From CAZJFH01 sp964545205 (lineage in GTDB: Bacteria > Pseudomonadota > Alphaproteobacteria > Rhodospirillales > Magnetospirillaceae), in contig CAZJFH010000020.1 in assembly GCA_964545205.1 (NCBI GenBank), positions 12,226-76,225 of the forward strand: a stretch of 64,000 nucleotides of DNA, given 5' to 3'. Both the position numbers and the translations under genes were made by a program. Below are positions 21,886-30,374 of this stretch, piece after piece (within the stretch, counting starts at the first letter, position 1; each line of letters opens with the position of its first letter). The notes beneath the pieces were generated by a model. The model ran no database searches and was not told where the DNA came from. It saw only the letters and a program-made list of their open reading frames with translations.

Positions 21886-24800
21886 TCATTCGGCCGGCGC
21901 CGGCACGGCGGCCACGGCGGTGTTGGTTTCGCAGGCGTTCCGGCCGACGAGCCAGAACACGACGGGGGTGACGATGGTGTCGAGGATGGTGGACGAGATC
22001 AGGCCGCCGAAAATGACCACGGCGACCGGGTGCAGGATCTCCTTGCCCGGCTCGCCGGCCGACATCACCAGCGGGATCAGCGCCAGCACGGCGGTCAGCG
22101 CGGTCATCAGCACCGGCGTCAGCCGCTCGAGCGAGCCGCGCACCACCATCTCGCGGCTGAACGTCTCGCCCTCGTGGCGCATCAGGTGCAGGTAGTGCGA
22201 CACCTTCATGATGCCGTTGCGCGCCGCGATGCCGGTCAGGGTGACGAAGCCGACCAGGCTGGCGACCGACAGGATGCCGTCCGACAGCCAGATCGCCGCG
22301 ACCGAGCCGAGGAAGGCCATCGGCACCGAGGCCATGATCACCAGCGCCAGCACCGACGAGCGGAAGTGGCTGTAGAGCACCAGGAAGATGCCGGCCAGCG
22401 ACAGCAGCGACAGCATGGCGATCAGGCGGCTGGCCTCCTGCTGGCTCTTGAACTGGCCCTCGAAGGACAGGAAGTAGCCGGCGGGAAGCCTCAACTCGCC
22501 CAGCCGCGCCTGGACGTCGGCGATCACGGCGCCGATGTCGCGGCCTTGCGTGTTGGCGAGCACGACGATGCGGCGCTGCACGTCGTCGCGGTTGATGATG
22601 TTGGGGCCCATCGTCTCGACGACGTCGGCGACCAGGCTCAGCGGCACCTTGCCGGCCGGGGTGTCGACCAGGATGCGGCTGAAGTCGCGGGTGTGGCTGC
22701 GCCAGTCGTCGGCGAGGCGCAGCACCACGTCGAAGGTCTTCTGGCCCTCCAGCACCTGGCTGACGACCTTGCCGTTGAGCGCCGCCTGCAGGATCTCGGT
22801 GAGCTGGTTGACGTCGAGGCCGTATTTGCGCGCCTCCTCGCGGTCGAGGCGGATCTGGAGCTGCGGGATCAGCACCTGCTTTTCGACCTGCAGGTCGGCG
22901 ATGCCGGGAACGCCGGCCATCAGCGCCCGCGCCTCCTCGGCCTTGGCCCGCAGCATGTCGAGGTCCTCGCCGAAGATCTTGATCGCGATTTCGGCGCGCA
23001 CGCCCGACAGCAGGTGGTCGAGCCGGTGCGAGATCGGCTGGCCGATATTGACGGCGATGCCGGGGATCAGCGCCAGCTGCCGGCGGATGTCGCCAAGAAT
23101 CTCCTCGCGCGAGCGCTCGGAATGCTTCAGGTCGACGTCGATCTCGGAGTAGTGCACGCCCTCGGCATGCTCGTCGAGTTCGGCGCGGCCGGTGCGCCGG
23201 CCGGTGGAGATCACCTCGGGAACCTGCAGCAGCAGGGTCTCGGCGACGGTGCCGATGCGGTTGGACTCGGTGAGCGCCGAGCCCGGCGGCATCAGCACGT
23301 TGACGGTCACCGTGCCCTCGTTGAAGGCCGGCAGGAACGCCTTGCCCATGAACGGCACCGAGGCGGCGGCGATTCCGACCATCAGCGCCGCCGGCAGGAT
23401 CACCGTCTTGGGATGGTCGAACGACCAGTGGAGCAGCGCCCGGTCGGCGGTCTTCAGGTGGCGCACCAGCCAGGAATCGCCGTGCGCCATCGCCTTGGCC
23501 TTGGGCAGCAGGTAGTAGCACAGCACCGGCGTGACCGTCAGGGCCACGCCCAGCGAGGCGATGATGGAGACGATGTAGGCGATGCCCAGCGGCGTGAACA
23601 GCCGGCCCTCGATGCCCGACAGCGCGAACAGCGGGATGAACACCAGCACGACGATGACGGTGGCGTAGACGATCGAGTTGCGGACCTCGGACGAGGCGTC
23701 GCGGATCACCTCGACCACCGGGCGCGGGTTGGCGAGGGTGCGATTCTCGCGCAGGCGGCGGAACACGTTCTCGACGTCGACGACGGCGTCGTCGACCAGC
23801 TCGCCGATCGCCACCGCCAGGCCGCCCAGGGTCATGGTGTTGATCGACAGGCCGAGCCACTGGAACACCAGGGCGGTGACCACGATCGACAGCGGAATGG
23901 CGGTCAGGCTGATCACCGTGGTGCGGGTGTTCATCAGGAACAGGAACAGCACGATGGCGACCAGGATGGCGCCGTCGCGCAGCGCCTCCTCGACGTTGTC
24001 GACCGCGCGCTCGATGAAGTCGGCCTGCTTGAACAGGACGTGGTCGGCCTTGACGTCGGCCGGCAGGGTCTTCTGCAGCTCGGCCAGCACGCGCTCGACC
24101 TCGCGGGTCAGCGCCACGGTGTTGGCGCCGGGCTGCTTCTGCACCGCCAGGATCACCGCCGGCTTGGCGTTGACCGAGGCGTCGCCGCGCTTGACCCCGG
24201 GGCCGAAGCCGACCTCGGCGACCTGGCCGATGGTCACCGCGGCGCCGTTCTGCCAGGCGACGACGGTGTTGCGCAGGTCGTCCAGGCTCGTGGTCTGGCC
24301 GATGTTGCGGATCATGAACTCGCGGGCGCGCTGCTCGAGGAAGCCGCCGGTCGAGTTGCGGGCGAAGTTGGCGAGCGCCGTCTCCAGCTCCTCGAACGAG
24401 ACGCCGAAGGCATGCATGCGCTGCGGCATCGCCATGACCTGGAACTGCCGCACCTCGCCGCCGATCGGGATCACCTGGGCGATGCCGGGAATGGCGAGCA
24501 GGCGCTGGCGCAGCACCCAGTCGGCGATCTCGCGCACCGCCATCGGGCTGGTGGCGCCGGTCTCGGAGCGCATGCCGATCAGCATGATCTCGCCCATGAT
24601 CGAGCTGACCGGCCCCATCACCGGCGTGACGCCCTCGGGCAGGCGGCCTTCCATGGTCGCCAGGCGCTCGGCGACGAGCTGGCGGTTGCGGTAGATGTCG
24701 GTGCCCCATTCGAACTCGACGAAGACGACGGCCAGGCCGACGCCCGAGGTCGAGCGCACGCGGGTGACGCCCGGGGCGCCGTTCAGCGCCGTTTCCAGCG

Positions 24801-25002
24801 GCAGGGTGACCAGGCTCTCGACCTCCTCGGGGGCCAGGCCCTCGGCCTCGGTCATGATGGTGACGGTCGGGCGGTTGAGGTCGGGGAACACGTCGACCGG
24901 CAGCCCGCTCAGCACGTAGGTGCCGTAGACCATCAGGAAGGCGGCGGCGGCCAGCACGAACAGGCGCTGGCGCAACGAGAATTCGATGACGCGATCGAAC
25001 AT
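21886..25002 (-). CDS. cusA: Heavy-metal RND efflux pump, CusA/CzcA family
   Basis: A 1038-residue inner membrane pump of the HME-RND family: TM1 near residues 13-33, a large periplasmic loop, TM2-6 (about 340-480), a second large loop and TM8-12 (about 860-1010). Charged residues of the proton path lie in AIGELVDDAVVDVENVFRRL, and LSGIEGRLFTPLGIAY and TGIAARNGIMKVSHYLHL are family blocks. Length is normal. It takes Cu(I)/Ag(I) or divalent metals from the periplasm or cytoplasm to an outer membrane channel. The gene order CusB-CusA-cytochrome and the copper context favour Cu/Ag, but the metal cannot be proven from motifs. No TolC-like (CusC) gene is present in the window. Confidence 0.88.
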   Translation of the reverse strand: MFDRVIEFSLRQRLFVLAAAAFLMVYGTYVLSGLPVDVFPDLNRPTVTIMTEAEGLAPEEVESLVTLPLETALNGAPGVTRVRSTSGVGLAVVFVEFEWGTDIYRNRQLVAERLATMEGRLPEGVTPVMGPVSSIMGEIMLIGMRSETGATSPMAVREIADWVLRQRLLAIPGIAQVIPIGGEVRQFQVMAMPQRMHAFGVSFEELETALANFARNSTGGFLEQRAREFMIRNIGQTTSLDDLRNTVVAWQNGAAVTIGQVAEVGFGPGVKRGDASVNAKPAVILAVQKQPGANTVALTREVERVLAELQKTLPADVKADHVLFKQADFIERAVDNVEEALRDGAILVAIVLFLFLMNTRTTVISLTAIPLSIVVTALVFQWLGLSINTMTLGGLAVAIGELVDDAVVDVENVFRRLRENRTLANPRPVVEVIRDASSEVRNSIVYATVIVVLVFIPLFALSGIEGRLFTPLGIAYIVSIIASLGVALTVTPVLCYYLLPKAKAMAHGDSWLVRHLKTADRALLHWSFDHPKTVILPAALMVGIAAASVPFMGKAFLPAFNEGTVTVNVLMPPGSALTESNRIGTVAETLLLQVPEVISTGRRTGRAELDEHAEGVHYSEIDVDLKHSERSREEILGDIRRQLALIPGIAVNIGQPISHRLDHLLSGVRAEIAIKIFGEDLDMLRAKAEEARALMAGVPGIADLQVEKQVLIPQLQIRLDREEARKYGLDVNQLTEILQAALNGKVVSQVLEGQKTFDVVLRLADDWRSHTRDFSRILVDTPAGKVPLSLVADVVETMGPNIINRDDVQRRIVVLANTQGRDIGAVIADVQARLGELRLPAGYFLSFEGQFKSQQEASRLIAMLSLLSLAGIFLVLYSHFRSSVLALVIMASVPMAFLGSVAAIWLSDGILSVASLVGFVTLTGIAARNGIMKVSHYLHLMRHEGETFSREMVVRGSLERLTPVLMTALTAVLALIPLVMSAGEPGKEILHPVAVVIFGGLISSTILDTIVTPVVFWLVGRNACETNTAVAAVPAPAE

Positions 25003-25006
25003 CGGC

Positions 25007-26656
25007 TTACCTCGTCGCCAGAAGCTGCAGCGCGCCCTGGACGACGATGCGCTCGCCGGGCTCGACGCCGGTCTCGATCTCGCTCCACTCGCCCATGGTG
25101 CGGCCGAGCGTGACGGTGCGCGCCTCGAAGCTCTCGGGCGCGGTCTTGACGAACACCACCGGCCGGCCGGCGGCATCGGCCACCGCCTCGCGCGGCACCG
25201 AGACGCGCAGGCTGGCGGCTCCGGTATGGGCGTGCACGTCGACCGGCATGCCGAGCTTGAGGAAGCGGGCGCCGTCGGTGACGGCGAAGATCAGGTGCAG
25301 GCCCTGGTCGCGCGGATCGATGCGCCCGCCCGAGCCGATCAGCTTCAGCCCGAAGACGCGGTCCTTGAGCAGCTTGGTCGTCGCCTCGCCACCGACGATG
25401 GCGTCGGCCAGGCCGAGGTCGTGCAGCACCGCCTCGACGCGCAGCCGCTCGGGGTCGACGACCTCGATGGCGGTGACCTCGGGGTCGATGACCTCGCCGG
25501 GCACGACGTGGACGTCGGTGACGATGCCGTCGATCGGGGCGCGCAGCAATTCGCGGCCCAGGGCCACGCTTTCGATCTGGCCACGCTCCTGGCGCAGGCG
25601 GCCGAGATCGAGGCGGGCGTCCTCGACGTCCTTCTGCCGCGCCGCCTGGCCCATCTGCCGCCAGCGCTGGAGCTGGCGCTCGGTCTGGGCGATCTCGGTG
25701 TCGACGCGGAACAGCGCCGCCCGCTGCTCGGCGCGCTCCAGCGCCGTCAGATTGGGCTCGATCACCGCCAGCACGTCGCCGCGCTTCACCTTCTGGCCGG
25801 GGATCGGCAGCGGATGCTCGGGGTCGGCGACGACGCGGCCCTGCTGCGCCGGCTGGATGCGGGCGTAGCCGGTGGGGTCGGGCACGACCCGGCCGACCAG
25901 GCGGATGGTGTCGGCGACCTCGCGCGCCTCGGCCCTGGCCGTGCGCACGCCGAGCAGGAACTGCGCTTCCTTCGGCATGGCGACGGCACGGCCGGGGGTG
26001 ACGGCGGCGGCCGTCTCCGGCTGCTCGCCGCCGTGGTCGTGGCCGGAATGGGCGAAGGCCGAGCCGGCGGCGACCAGGCCGAGCAGCAGCACCGCCGTGC
26101 CGGTGGTGCCGCGGCGGCGCGCGATCATGCCGACGCCGAGCAGCGCCGCCAGCGAGGCGCTGCCGCCGGCCAGCCACCGCTTCCAATCGTCTGGCAGCGG
26201 CATCCGTTCGGCGGCCGCCGTCTGGACCGGCGCGGCAGGCTTGGCGACGCCACTGGCCAGCAGCAGATCGTCGCGGCCCTGGGCCGAGACGGTCACGGTG
26301 ACGTCGACGGGAGTCTCGGGCATGTCCCAGTCAAGCCGATAGACACCAGGGCCGCCGGCCGGGTGGGCCGTGGCGGGCCTGCCTTCCGCCTCGACCTCGA
26401 TCGTCGCCCCGGCGACCGGCGCGTTGCTGTCGATCTCGGCGAGGTAGAGCAGGGTCCCGCCGCCGTCGGCGGACTTGAGCACCACCTCGAAGACGTCGCC
26501 GCTGGCCGCGGCGCCGGGGCCGGCGCTCGGGATTGGCGGCGGCGGCGGCTGATCGCCGCCATGGTCGTGACCGGAATGCGCCATGGCGGCCGATGCCGCG
26601 CCCGACAGGGCGGCGGCGACGGCGACCACGGCAAGCAGGCGCTGCCGAGCGTTCAT
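25007..26656 (-). CDS. cusB: RND membrane fusion protein (CusB/CzcB family) with extra N-terminal domain
   Basis: A 549-residue protein, longer than usual for the family (about 380-420). Residues 1-25 are a signal peptide ending before AHSGHDHGG. Residues 45-135 look like an Ig-like domain. One or two hydrophobic segments follow (about 165-210), ending in a second AHSGHDHGG. The membrane fusion core comes last: lipoyl halves around VVADPEHPLPIPGQKVKRGDVLAVIEPN and LRAPIDGIVTDVHVVPGEVIDPE, a helical hairpin (LTALERAEQRAALFRVDTEI) and a C-terminal beta barrel. The repeated His-rich start indicates fusion of two exported proteins. It precedes cusA by 4 bp. Confidence 0.85.
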   Translation of the reverse strand: MNARQRLLAVVAVAAALSGAASAAMAHSGHDHGGDQPPPPPIPSAGPGAAASGDVFEVVLKSADGGGTLLYLAEIDSNAPVAGATIEVEAEGRPATAHPAGGPGVYRLDWDMPETPVDVTVTVSAQGRDDLLLASGVAKPAAPVQTAAAERMPLPDDWKRWLAGGSASLAALLGVGMIARRRGTTGTAVLLLGLVAAGSAFAHSGHDHGGEQPETAAAVTPGRAVAMPKEAQFLLGVRTARAEAREVADTIRLVGRVVPDPTGYARIQPAQQGRVVADPEHPLPIPGQKVKRGDVLAVIEPNLTALERAEQRAALFRVDTEIAQTERQLQRWRQMGQAARQKDVEDARLDLGRLRQERGQIESVALGRELLRAPIDGIVTDVHVVPGEVIDPEVTAIEVVDPERLRVEAVLHDLGLADAIVGGEATTKLLKDRVFGLKLIGSGGRIDPRDQGLHLIFAVTDGARFLKLGMPVDVHAHTGAASLRVSVPREAVADAAGRPVVFVKTAPESFEARTVTLGRTMGEWSEIETGVEPGERIVVQGALQLLATR

Positions 26657-26751
26657 CGCTGTCCTCGCATGCCGGCGCGCAACGCCGGCGTCGATATGTC
26701 AATAATCGGAAAAGGGATCCGTCCTGGCGGGCGCGGCGATGCCGCGCGAGC

Positions 26752-27126
26752 TCAGGCGCGAGGGGGGCGCAGCGGCGGCAGGAGCGTGCCGGAGGCCACG
26801 ATCTGGTCGGCGCTCGGCCGGCCATGGTCCGGCCGCAGCAGGAAGGCCAGCGCGAGTCCCGTCCCCAGGTCGCTGAGGGTCGGGCTGCCGAGGCCGGTCT
26901 GGCAATGGCACGTCTCGCCACCAGCCGACGGAAGCTGCTGGTGGCTGGCCTTGCACAGCTGTTCCGGGGCGGCGACGTCATGCCGGTGGGCATGGCCGCC
27001 GACGCCGTCGTCGGCGACGGCGGTGTCCAACGACCACTGATGCGCCAACGCCGGCACCGGCAGGCTGATCAAGAGATTGGCCAGGATGGAGAGGGCGAAC
27101 AGGGCCTTGGCGAAGGAGCCGCGCAT
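26752..27126 (-). CDS. Small exported His/Cys-containing protein, first gene of the cus-like operon
   Basis: A 124-residue protein with a signal peptide (KALFALSILANLLISLPVPALA) and a mature part containing GGHAHRHDVAAPEQLC and ETCHCQTG, His/Cys clusters that could bind metal. It resembles the short DUF2946-like or unnamed proteins found in copper operons, without a firm family match. Start chosen at 27126 (MRGSFAK), where the signal peptide begins. A promoter with TTGACG and TAACAG 17 bp apart and a CopR-type box lie directly upstream on the minus strand, so it leads the operon with the fusion protein, pump and cytochrome. Confidence 0.65.
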   Translation of the reverse strand: MRGSFAKALFALSILANLLISLPVPALAHQWSLDTAVADDGVGGHAHRHDVAAPEQLCKASHQQLPSAGGETCHCQTGLGSPTLSDLGTGLALAFLLRPDHGRPSADQIVASGTLLPPLRPPRA

Positions 27127-27180
27127 GGGGATACTGTTAGCGGCGCCCCGAACGGCCGTCAATCGGCGCGAAGGGCGAAA

Positions 27181-27198
27181 TTGTTACAATCTGTGTCG
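27181..27198 (-). promoter_or_regulatory. CopR-type box and promoter of the cus-like operon
   Basis: Plus strand TTGTTAC-AATC-TGTGTCG; on the coding strand CGACACA-GATT-GTAACAA. Eighteen bases further on the minus strand is TTGACG, a 17-bp spacer and TAACAG as -10, about 15 bases before the ATG at 27126. A box just upstream of -35 is the classic activating position. Confidence 0.6.
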
Positions 27199-27268
27199 CC
27201 GGCCGGGGCCGCCATACTCGGTTGCAAATGGCACCGGAGCGGCGCCCGTGGTCTGGCGGTTTGGCGGA

Positions 27269-27721
27269 TCAGCCGCTCACGGCCTGCTGGCGCTGCAGAG
27301 TCTTCGCCGGCCAACGGCTCTTGATGTAGGCAAGCACCGCCCAGATGTCGTCGTCCGACAGCGCCGCGGCGAAACCGGGCATGTCGCTCTCGTAACCCGG
27401 CGGCGCAATGGCGGCGATGCCGTTCCTGGTGATGTCGAACAGCATCTTGTCCGGGTGGTGCCAGGTGTGGCCGGTGACGTCGTGCGGCGGCGCCGGCAGG
27501 CGGCCGTCGGCGTTGCGGGTCTTCCAGTCCGGCTGGCCTTCGAGATCGGCGCCGTGGCACGCGGCGCAGAACTCCGCATAGACGGCGCGGCCGCGCGCCA
27601 ACTGCGCGGGATCGCTGGGGTCGGCGCCGGCCGCCGGCGCCAGCGCCAGCCAGCCGCCGAGCGCGGCGGCGACCGCCAGGGCCGCGCCGCCGCCGGCCAG
27701 CAGGGTGGTCTTGAGCATCAT
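27269..27721 (-). CDS. Membrane-anchored monohaem cytochrome c
   Basis: A 150-residue protein with an N-terminal hydrophobic segment (about residues 8-32), one haem motif CAACH (about residue 55) and an axial Met in SDMPGFAAAL. The motif DVTGHTWHHPDKML links it to the cytochrome domain at 21111. It is the last gene of a minus-strand run starting at 29394 and overlaps the 41-residue gene upstream. Probable electron carrier of the copper region. Confidence 0.85.
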   Translation of the reverse strand: MMLKTTLLAGGGAALAVAAALGGWLALAPAAGADPSDPAQLARGRAVYAEFCAACHGADLEGQPDWKTRNADGRLPAPPHDVTGHTWHHPDKMLFDITRNGIAAIAPPGYESDMPGFAAALSDDDIWAVLAYIKSRWPAKTLQRQQAVSG

Positions 27722-27843
27722 GTCGCGGGACCCTTCGGCTTGTCGTCGGCGTTTGGCGGGCCGGCGTCCTGGTGGGCGACGATGGTGCGCATCAGGAGCC
27801 AGGCGATGGCGACGGCGAAGATGGCCGGGAGCACGTAGTCCAT
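27718..27843 (-). CDS. 41-residue single-TM protein
   Basis: A small frame, MDYVLPAIFAVAIAWLLMRT followed by a hydrophilic tail IVAHQDAGPPNADDKPKGPAT, with a ribosome site GGAGGCGCGCC just upstream. It overlaps the start of the cytochrome gene by the usual ATGA-type join and follows the DUF2933 gene by 20 bp. One membrane helix and a short disordered tail suggest an accessory subunit. No family recognised. Confidence 0.6.
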   Translation of the reverse strand: MDYVLPAIFAVAIAWLLMRTIVAHQDAGPPNADDKPKGPAT

Positions 27844-27863
27844 GGCGCGCCTCCGTGGGCAGG

Positions 27864-28139
27864 TCAGCCGCTGTCTGCGGTCTTGCCGCTCAGCGCCGGC
27901 GCGGCATCGGGCGCCTTTTCGTCCGTCTTGTGGCACGAGGCGCCGTCCTTGCCGTGGCCGCGGCACATCAGCAGATGCACGCCGACGCAGAGCAGCATCG
28001 GCAGCAGCGAAATCCATAGCGACGGCCGTTCGCCCGCCGCCTCGCCGCCGCTGCCGCCGGCGAAGAACGCGACCGCCAGGCCGCCCATCAGAACGACGCA
28101 CAGCGCCATCGGCGAGCGCAGAAGGGAATTCAGGTTCAT
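27864..28139 (-). CDS. DUF2933-like small membrane protein
   Basis: A 91-residue protein with two hydrophobic segments (LCVVLMGGLAVAFFAG and LLPMLLCVGVHLLMCRGHG) and a hydrophilic C-terminus. The second helix running into LMCRGHG with nearby Cys and His is the DUF2933 pattern, common in copper resistance loci. Function unknown; a metal ligand role for the Cys/His pair is possible. Ribosome site GGAGGATCC precedes the ATG. Confidence 0.7.
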   Translation of the reverse strand: MNLNSLLRSPMALCVVLMGGLAVAFFAGGSGGEAAGERPSLWISLLPMLLCVGVHLLMCRGHGKDGASCHKTDEKAPDAAPALSGKTADSG

Positions 28140-28150
28140 GGCGGATCCTC

Positions 28151-28477
28151 CTAGCGCCCGGCCGGCGGTTTCGAGCAGCAATGGCCCTGATGGGCGAGAT
28201 TGGAGCGGATATTGTCCTCGGTGAACGACGCCCAGCCGCGCCGCAGCCGCTCGAGCACGCGATTCGACGGCCGCAGGCCGATGGCTTGCAGACGGTCGGC
28301 GACCTGCGGCAGCGTGATCCGGCGCAGGTCGTACGAAACGACGACCCGGCCCGTCTCGGGGCTGACGCCGGCCTCGACGACGCCGTCGACCGAGCGCAGC
28401 CATGCACCGACGTCCCGGCTGCAGCTGTCCAGGCCCTGGACCCTGATCCTGCGGCTGACGATGTTGGCCTCGTTCAT
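28151..28477 (-). CDS. Small HMA-like protein with Cys-rich tail
   Basis: A 108-residue cytoplasmic protein whose first 70 residues follow the heavy-metal-associated fold: RRIRVQGLDSCSRDVGAWLR in place of GMxCxxC, then DGVVEAGVSPETGRVVVSYDLRR. Only the first Cys of the metal loop is kept. The tail carries HQGHCCSKP, a second possible metal site. It probably handles copper inside the operon at 29394-27269. Start chosen at 28477 after AGGAAAGG; an upstream ATG at 28516 would overlap the previous gene. Confidence 0.7.
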   Translation of the reverse strand: MNEANIVSRRIRVQGLDSCSRDVGAWLRSVDGVVEAGVSPETGRVVVSYDLRRITLPQVADRLQAIGLRPSNRVLERLRRGWASFTEDNIRSNLAHQGHCCSKPPAGR

Positions 28478-28503
28478 GCCTTTCCTCCCTGGTCGATGTC
28501 GGG

Positions 28504-29394
28504 TCAGACGGCGCACCCGCCGCCGCCCGGCCGCCGGCGCTCGGCGATCAGGCCGTCACGGACGAGGCGGTCGTGGACCTCCCGGCGCCACCCGGTGAGC
28601 GACGACATCTCGCGCCCGAGGGCGCGGCGGGGATCGACCTCCCCCCAGGCGGCGTCCTCGTAGAGGCGGAACCACAGCGCCATCTCGACGTACTGCTCCG
28701 GGTACCAAAGGCCGTTGGCGACCTTGGCCAGGCGCCGGACGTCGTCGTCGCCCAGGCCATGGGCGACGGCGAGCTGGATCAGCCCCAGCATCGCCGAGCC
28801 GTGATTGCAGTCCTGGAAGAATGCCGAGTTGTCGCAGCACGGCCGATAGGTGGCGTCGGCGATCGCCACCACCCGCGCCTCCTGCTCGGGCGTCAGCGGC
28901 ACGGCCGCGACGGTGTTGAAGTAGTCGCCGCCGCGTTCGGCGCGGCCCAATGTCCAGCCGCCGGTGCTGGCGAAGCTGCCGCCGTCCGCGGCGGCGAGGC
29001 GGCTGGCGGCGTTGGCTTCCATCCGGTTGGCGAGACCCAGCGCCCACAGCAGGTTGAGCAGGACCGGCGCGGTCTGTGGCGACAGCACCACGGCCTCGGG
29101 CGAGGCCGCCTTCAGCGCCTGCGCCGCCCAGGCCGGCAGACCGCCGCGGCCGGCGTAGGCCGTCGACATCTTGTCCGGGTCGATGACGTCGGCCTCGACC
29201 AGCCGCACGATCGCGGGCCCGAGCGTCATGCCGGTCCAGGCCGGCGTGTCCGGAATAACCGCGCGCGCGGCCTCGCCGAGATGATCGCGCTCGAAGAGCC
29301 GCAGGATGCGCGGCGTCTCGAGGCCGAGGCCGTACATGCCGGCGCCGTACAGGGCCAGGGTGATCAATCGGCGGCGGGAGAGGCTTGCCATCAT
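28504..29394 (-). CDS. Uncharacterised Tat-exported protein with CC-C-H motif
   Basis: A 296-residue protein with an SRRRLITLALYGAGMYGLGL twin-arginine-like signal. The mature part is helical; its most distinctive stretch is YRPCCDNSAFFQDCNHGSAM (about residues 199-218), with two adjacent Cys, a third Cys and a His that look like a metal site. The chain ends GGGGCAV. No enzyme family recognised. It is the first gene of a five-gene copper-region operon (HMA-like, DUF2933, 41-residue protein, cytochrome follow). A half CopR-type site (GTCACAA on the coding strand, 29458-29464) and a GGAAAA-GT-TTTTCC-like inverted repeat (29442-29455) lie upstream. Export of a folded metalloprotein is a reasonable guess. 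Confidence 0.7.
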   Translation of the reverse strand: MMASLSRRRLITLALYGAGMYGLGLETPRILRLFERDHLGEAARAVIPDTPAWTGMTLGPAIVRLVEADVIDPDKMSTAYAGRGGLPAWAAQALKAASPEAVVLSPQTAPVLLNLLWALGLANRMEANAASRLAAADGGSFASTGGWTLGRAERGGDYFNTVAAVPLTPEQEARVVAIADATYRPCCDNSAFFQDCNHGSAMLGLIQLAVAHGLGDDDVRRLAKVANGLWYPEQYVEMALWFRLYEDAAWGEVDPRRALGREMSSLTGWRREVHDRLVRDGLIAERRRPGGGGCAV

Positions 29395-29484
29395 GCCTGC
29401 GAGGCTAGCCGCCGAGTGTCACCAGGATTTGTCGATCCGACGGAAAAGTTTTTCCATTTGTGACGCGGCCGGTCGCAGCCGGAG

Positions 29485-29871
29485 CTACAGTGCCCGGATC
29501 ACCTGCCGCAGGCGGTCGCGAACCTCCTCCGCGATTCCATGCAGGGCCGGGTTGTCAACCGCCGTCATCGACGCCACCGGGTCGACCGCGGCGACCTCGG
29601 CGCCGCCGTCCTTCTCCTGGACGACGACGTTGCACGGCAGCATCAGTCCGATGTGCTCCTCCGCCTGCAACGCCTGATGCGCCAGCGCGGGGTTGCAGGC
29701 GCCCAGGATCACGTATGGGCGGAAATCGGCGTCGATCTTCGCCTTCAGCGTCTGTTTGACGTCGATCGTCGTCAGCACGCCGAAGCCCTGCGCCTTCAGG
29801 GCCTCGGTCGCGCGGGCGGTCGCGCCCTCGACGCTTTCGCCGTTCAGCATCTTGGCTTCGAAATAGGCCAT
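29485..29871 (-). CDS. DUF302 family protein
   Basis: A 128-residue soluble protein of the DUF302 family: VEGATARATEALKAQGFGVLTTIDVKQ, then DFRPYVILGACNPALAHQAL with its Cys and LMLPCNVVVQEKDGGAEVAAVDP. These are the strongly conserved blocks, and the length fits. The family has no settled biochemical function; it is often found with copper and sulfur genes. It starts 1 bp after the end of the EF-hand gene and is surely co-transcribed with it. Confidence 0.88.
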   Translation of the reverse strand: MAYFEAKMLNGESVEGATARATEALKAQGFGVLTTIDVKQTLKAKIDADFRPYVILGACNPALAHQALQAEEHIGLMLPCNVVVQEKDGGAEVAAVDPVASMTAVDNPALHGIAEEVRDRLRQVIRAL

Positions 29872-29872
29872 G

Positions 29873-30298
29873 TCACCGTCCTCGCGCTTGTTGTTGCCGG
29901 GTCTGGCGCAGCTCGGCGAATTCCTGTCCGGTGACGCGGCCGTCATCATTGGTGTCGGCGCGGTCGAACATGCGGCGGTGGCCGCCGGAATATTCGTCGA
30001 ACGCGAGTCGGCCGTCGCCATCGCCGTCGAAGCGCTGGAAACGTTGTTTGCGCAGTGCTGGGTCTTGCGGGCGCCCGTCGCCGACGATGCCGGAAAAGCC
30101 GAGGAATTCGGCCTCGTCTACGGTGCCGTTGTCGTCCTGATCCATTCGGGCGAAGGCGGCGCGGTGACGCTCCAGAACCTCGGTCCAGGTCACGGCGCCG
30201 TCCTTGTCCGCATCGATGCGGCCGAATCCCGGCTGCTCGGCGGCGATCAAAGGCGCGGGCACGAGCACAAGCATGCCCGCGAACAGAATGGATCGCAT
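29873..30298 (-). CDS. Periplasmic EF-hand protein
   Basis: A 141-residue protein with a signal peptide (RSILFAGMLVLVPAPLIAA) and four EF-hand loops: DADKDGAVTWTE, DQDDNGTVDEAE, DGDGDGRLAFDE and DTNDDGRVTGQE. Each has Asp at positions 1, 3 and 5 and Glu at 12, so calcium binding is very likely. It probably acts as a calcium-dependent or structural periplasmic protein; the partner is unknown. The ATG at 30298 is chosen for the signal peptide; another at 30310 is in frame. Operon with the DUF302 gene. Confidence 0.85.
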   Translation of the reverse strand: MRSILFAGMLVLVPAPLIAAEQPGFGRIDADKDGAVTWTEVLERHRAAFARMDQDDNGTVDEAEFLGFSGIVGDGRPQDPALRKQRFQRFDGDGDGRLAFDEYSGGHRRMFDRADTNDDGRVTGQEFAELRQTRQQQARGR

Positions 30299-30374
30299 CG
30301 GGTCCTCCACTGGCTTGAATCACAGGAGCGAATGGCTGGGCGGAGGATTTGTTCCATCTAATATAAATCCTCGG

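Noticed and set aside
21700..25113. Very long plus-strand open frame opposite cusA/cusB
   Set aside because: Rich in His, Gln, Asp and Arg with no domain or hydrophobic pattern; it is the antisense shadow of the RND pump genes in GC-rich DNA.
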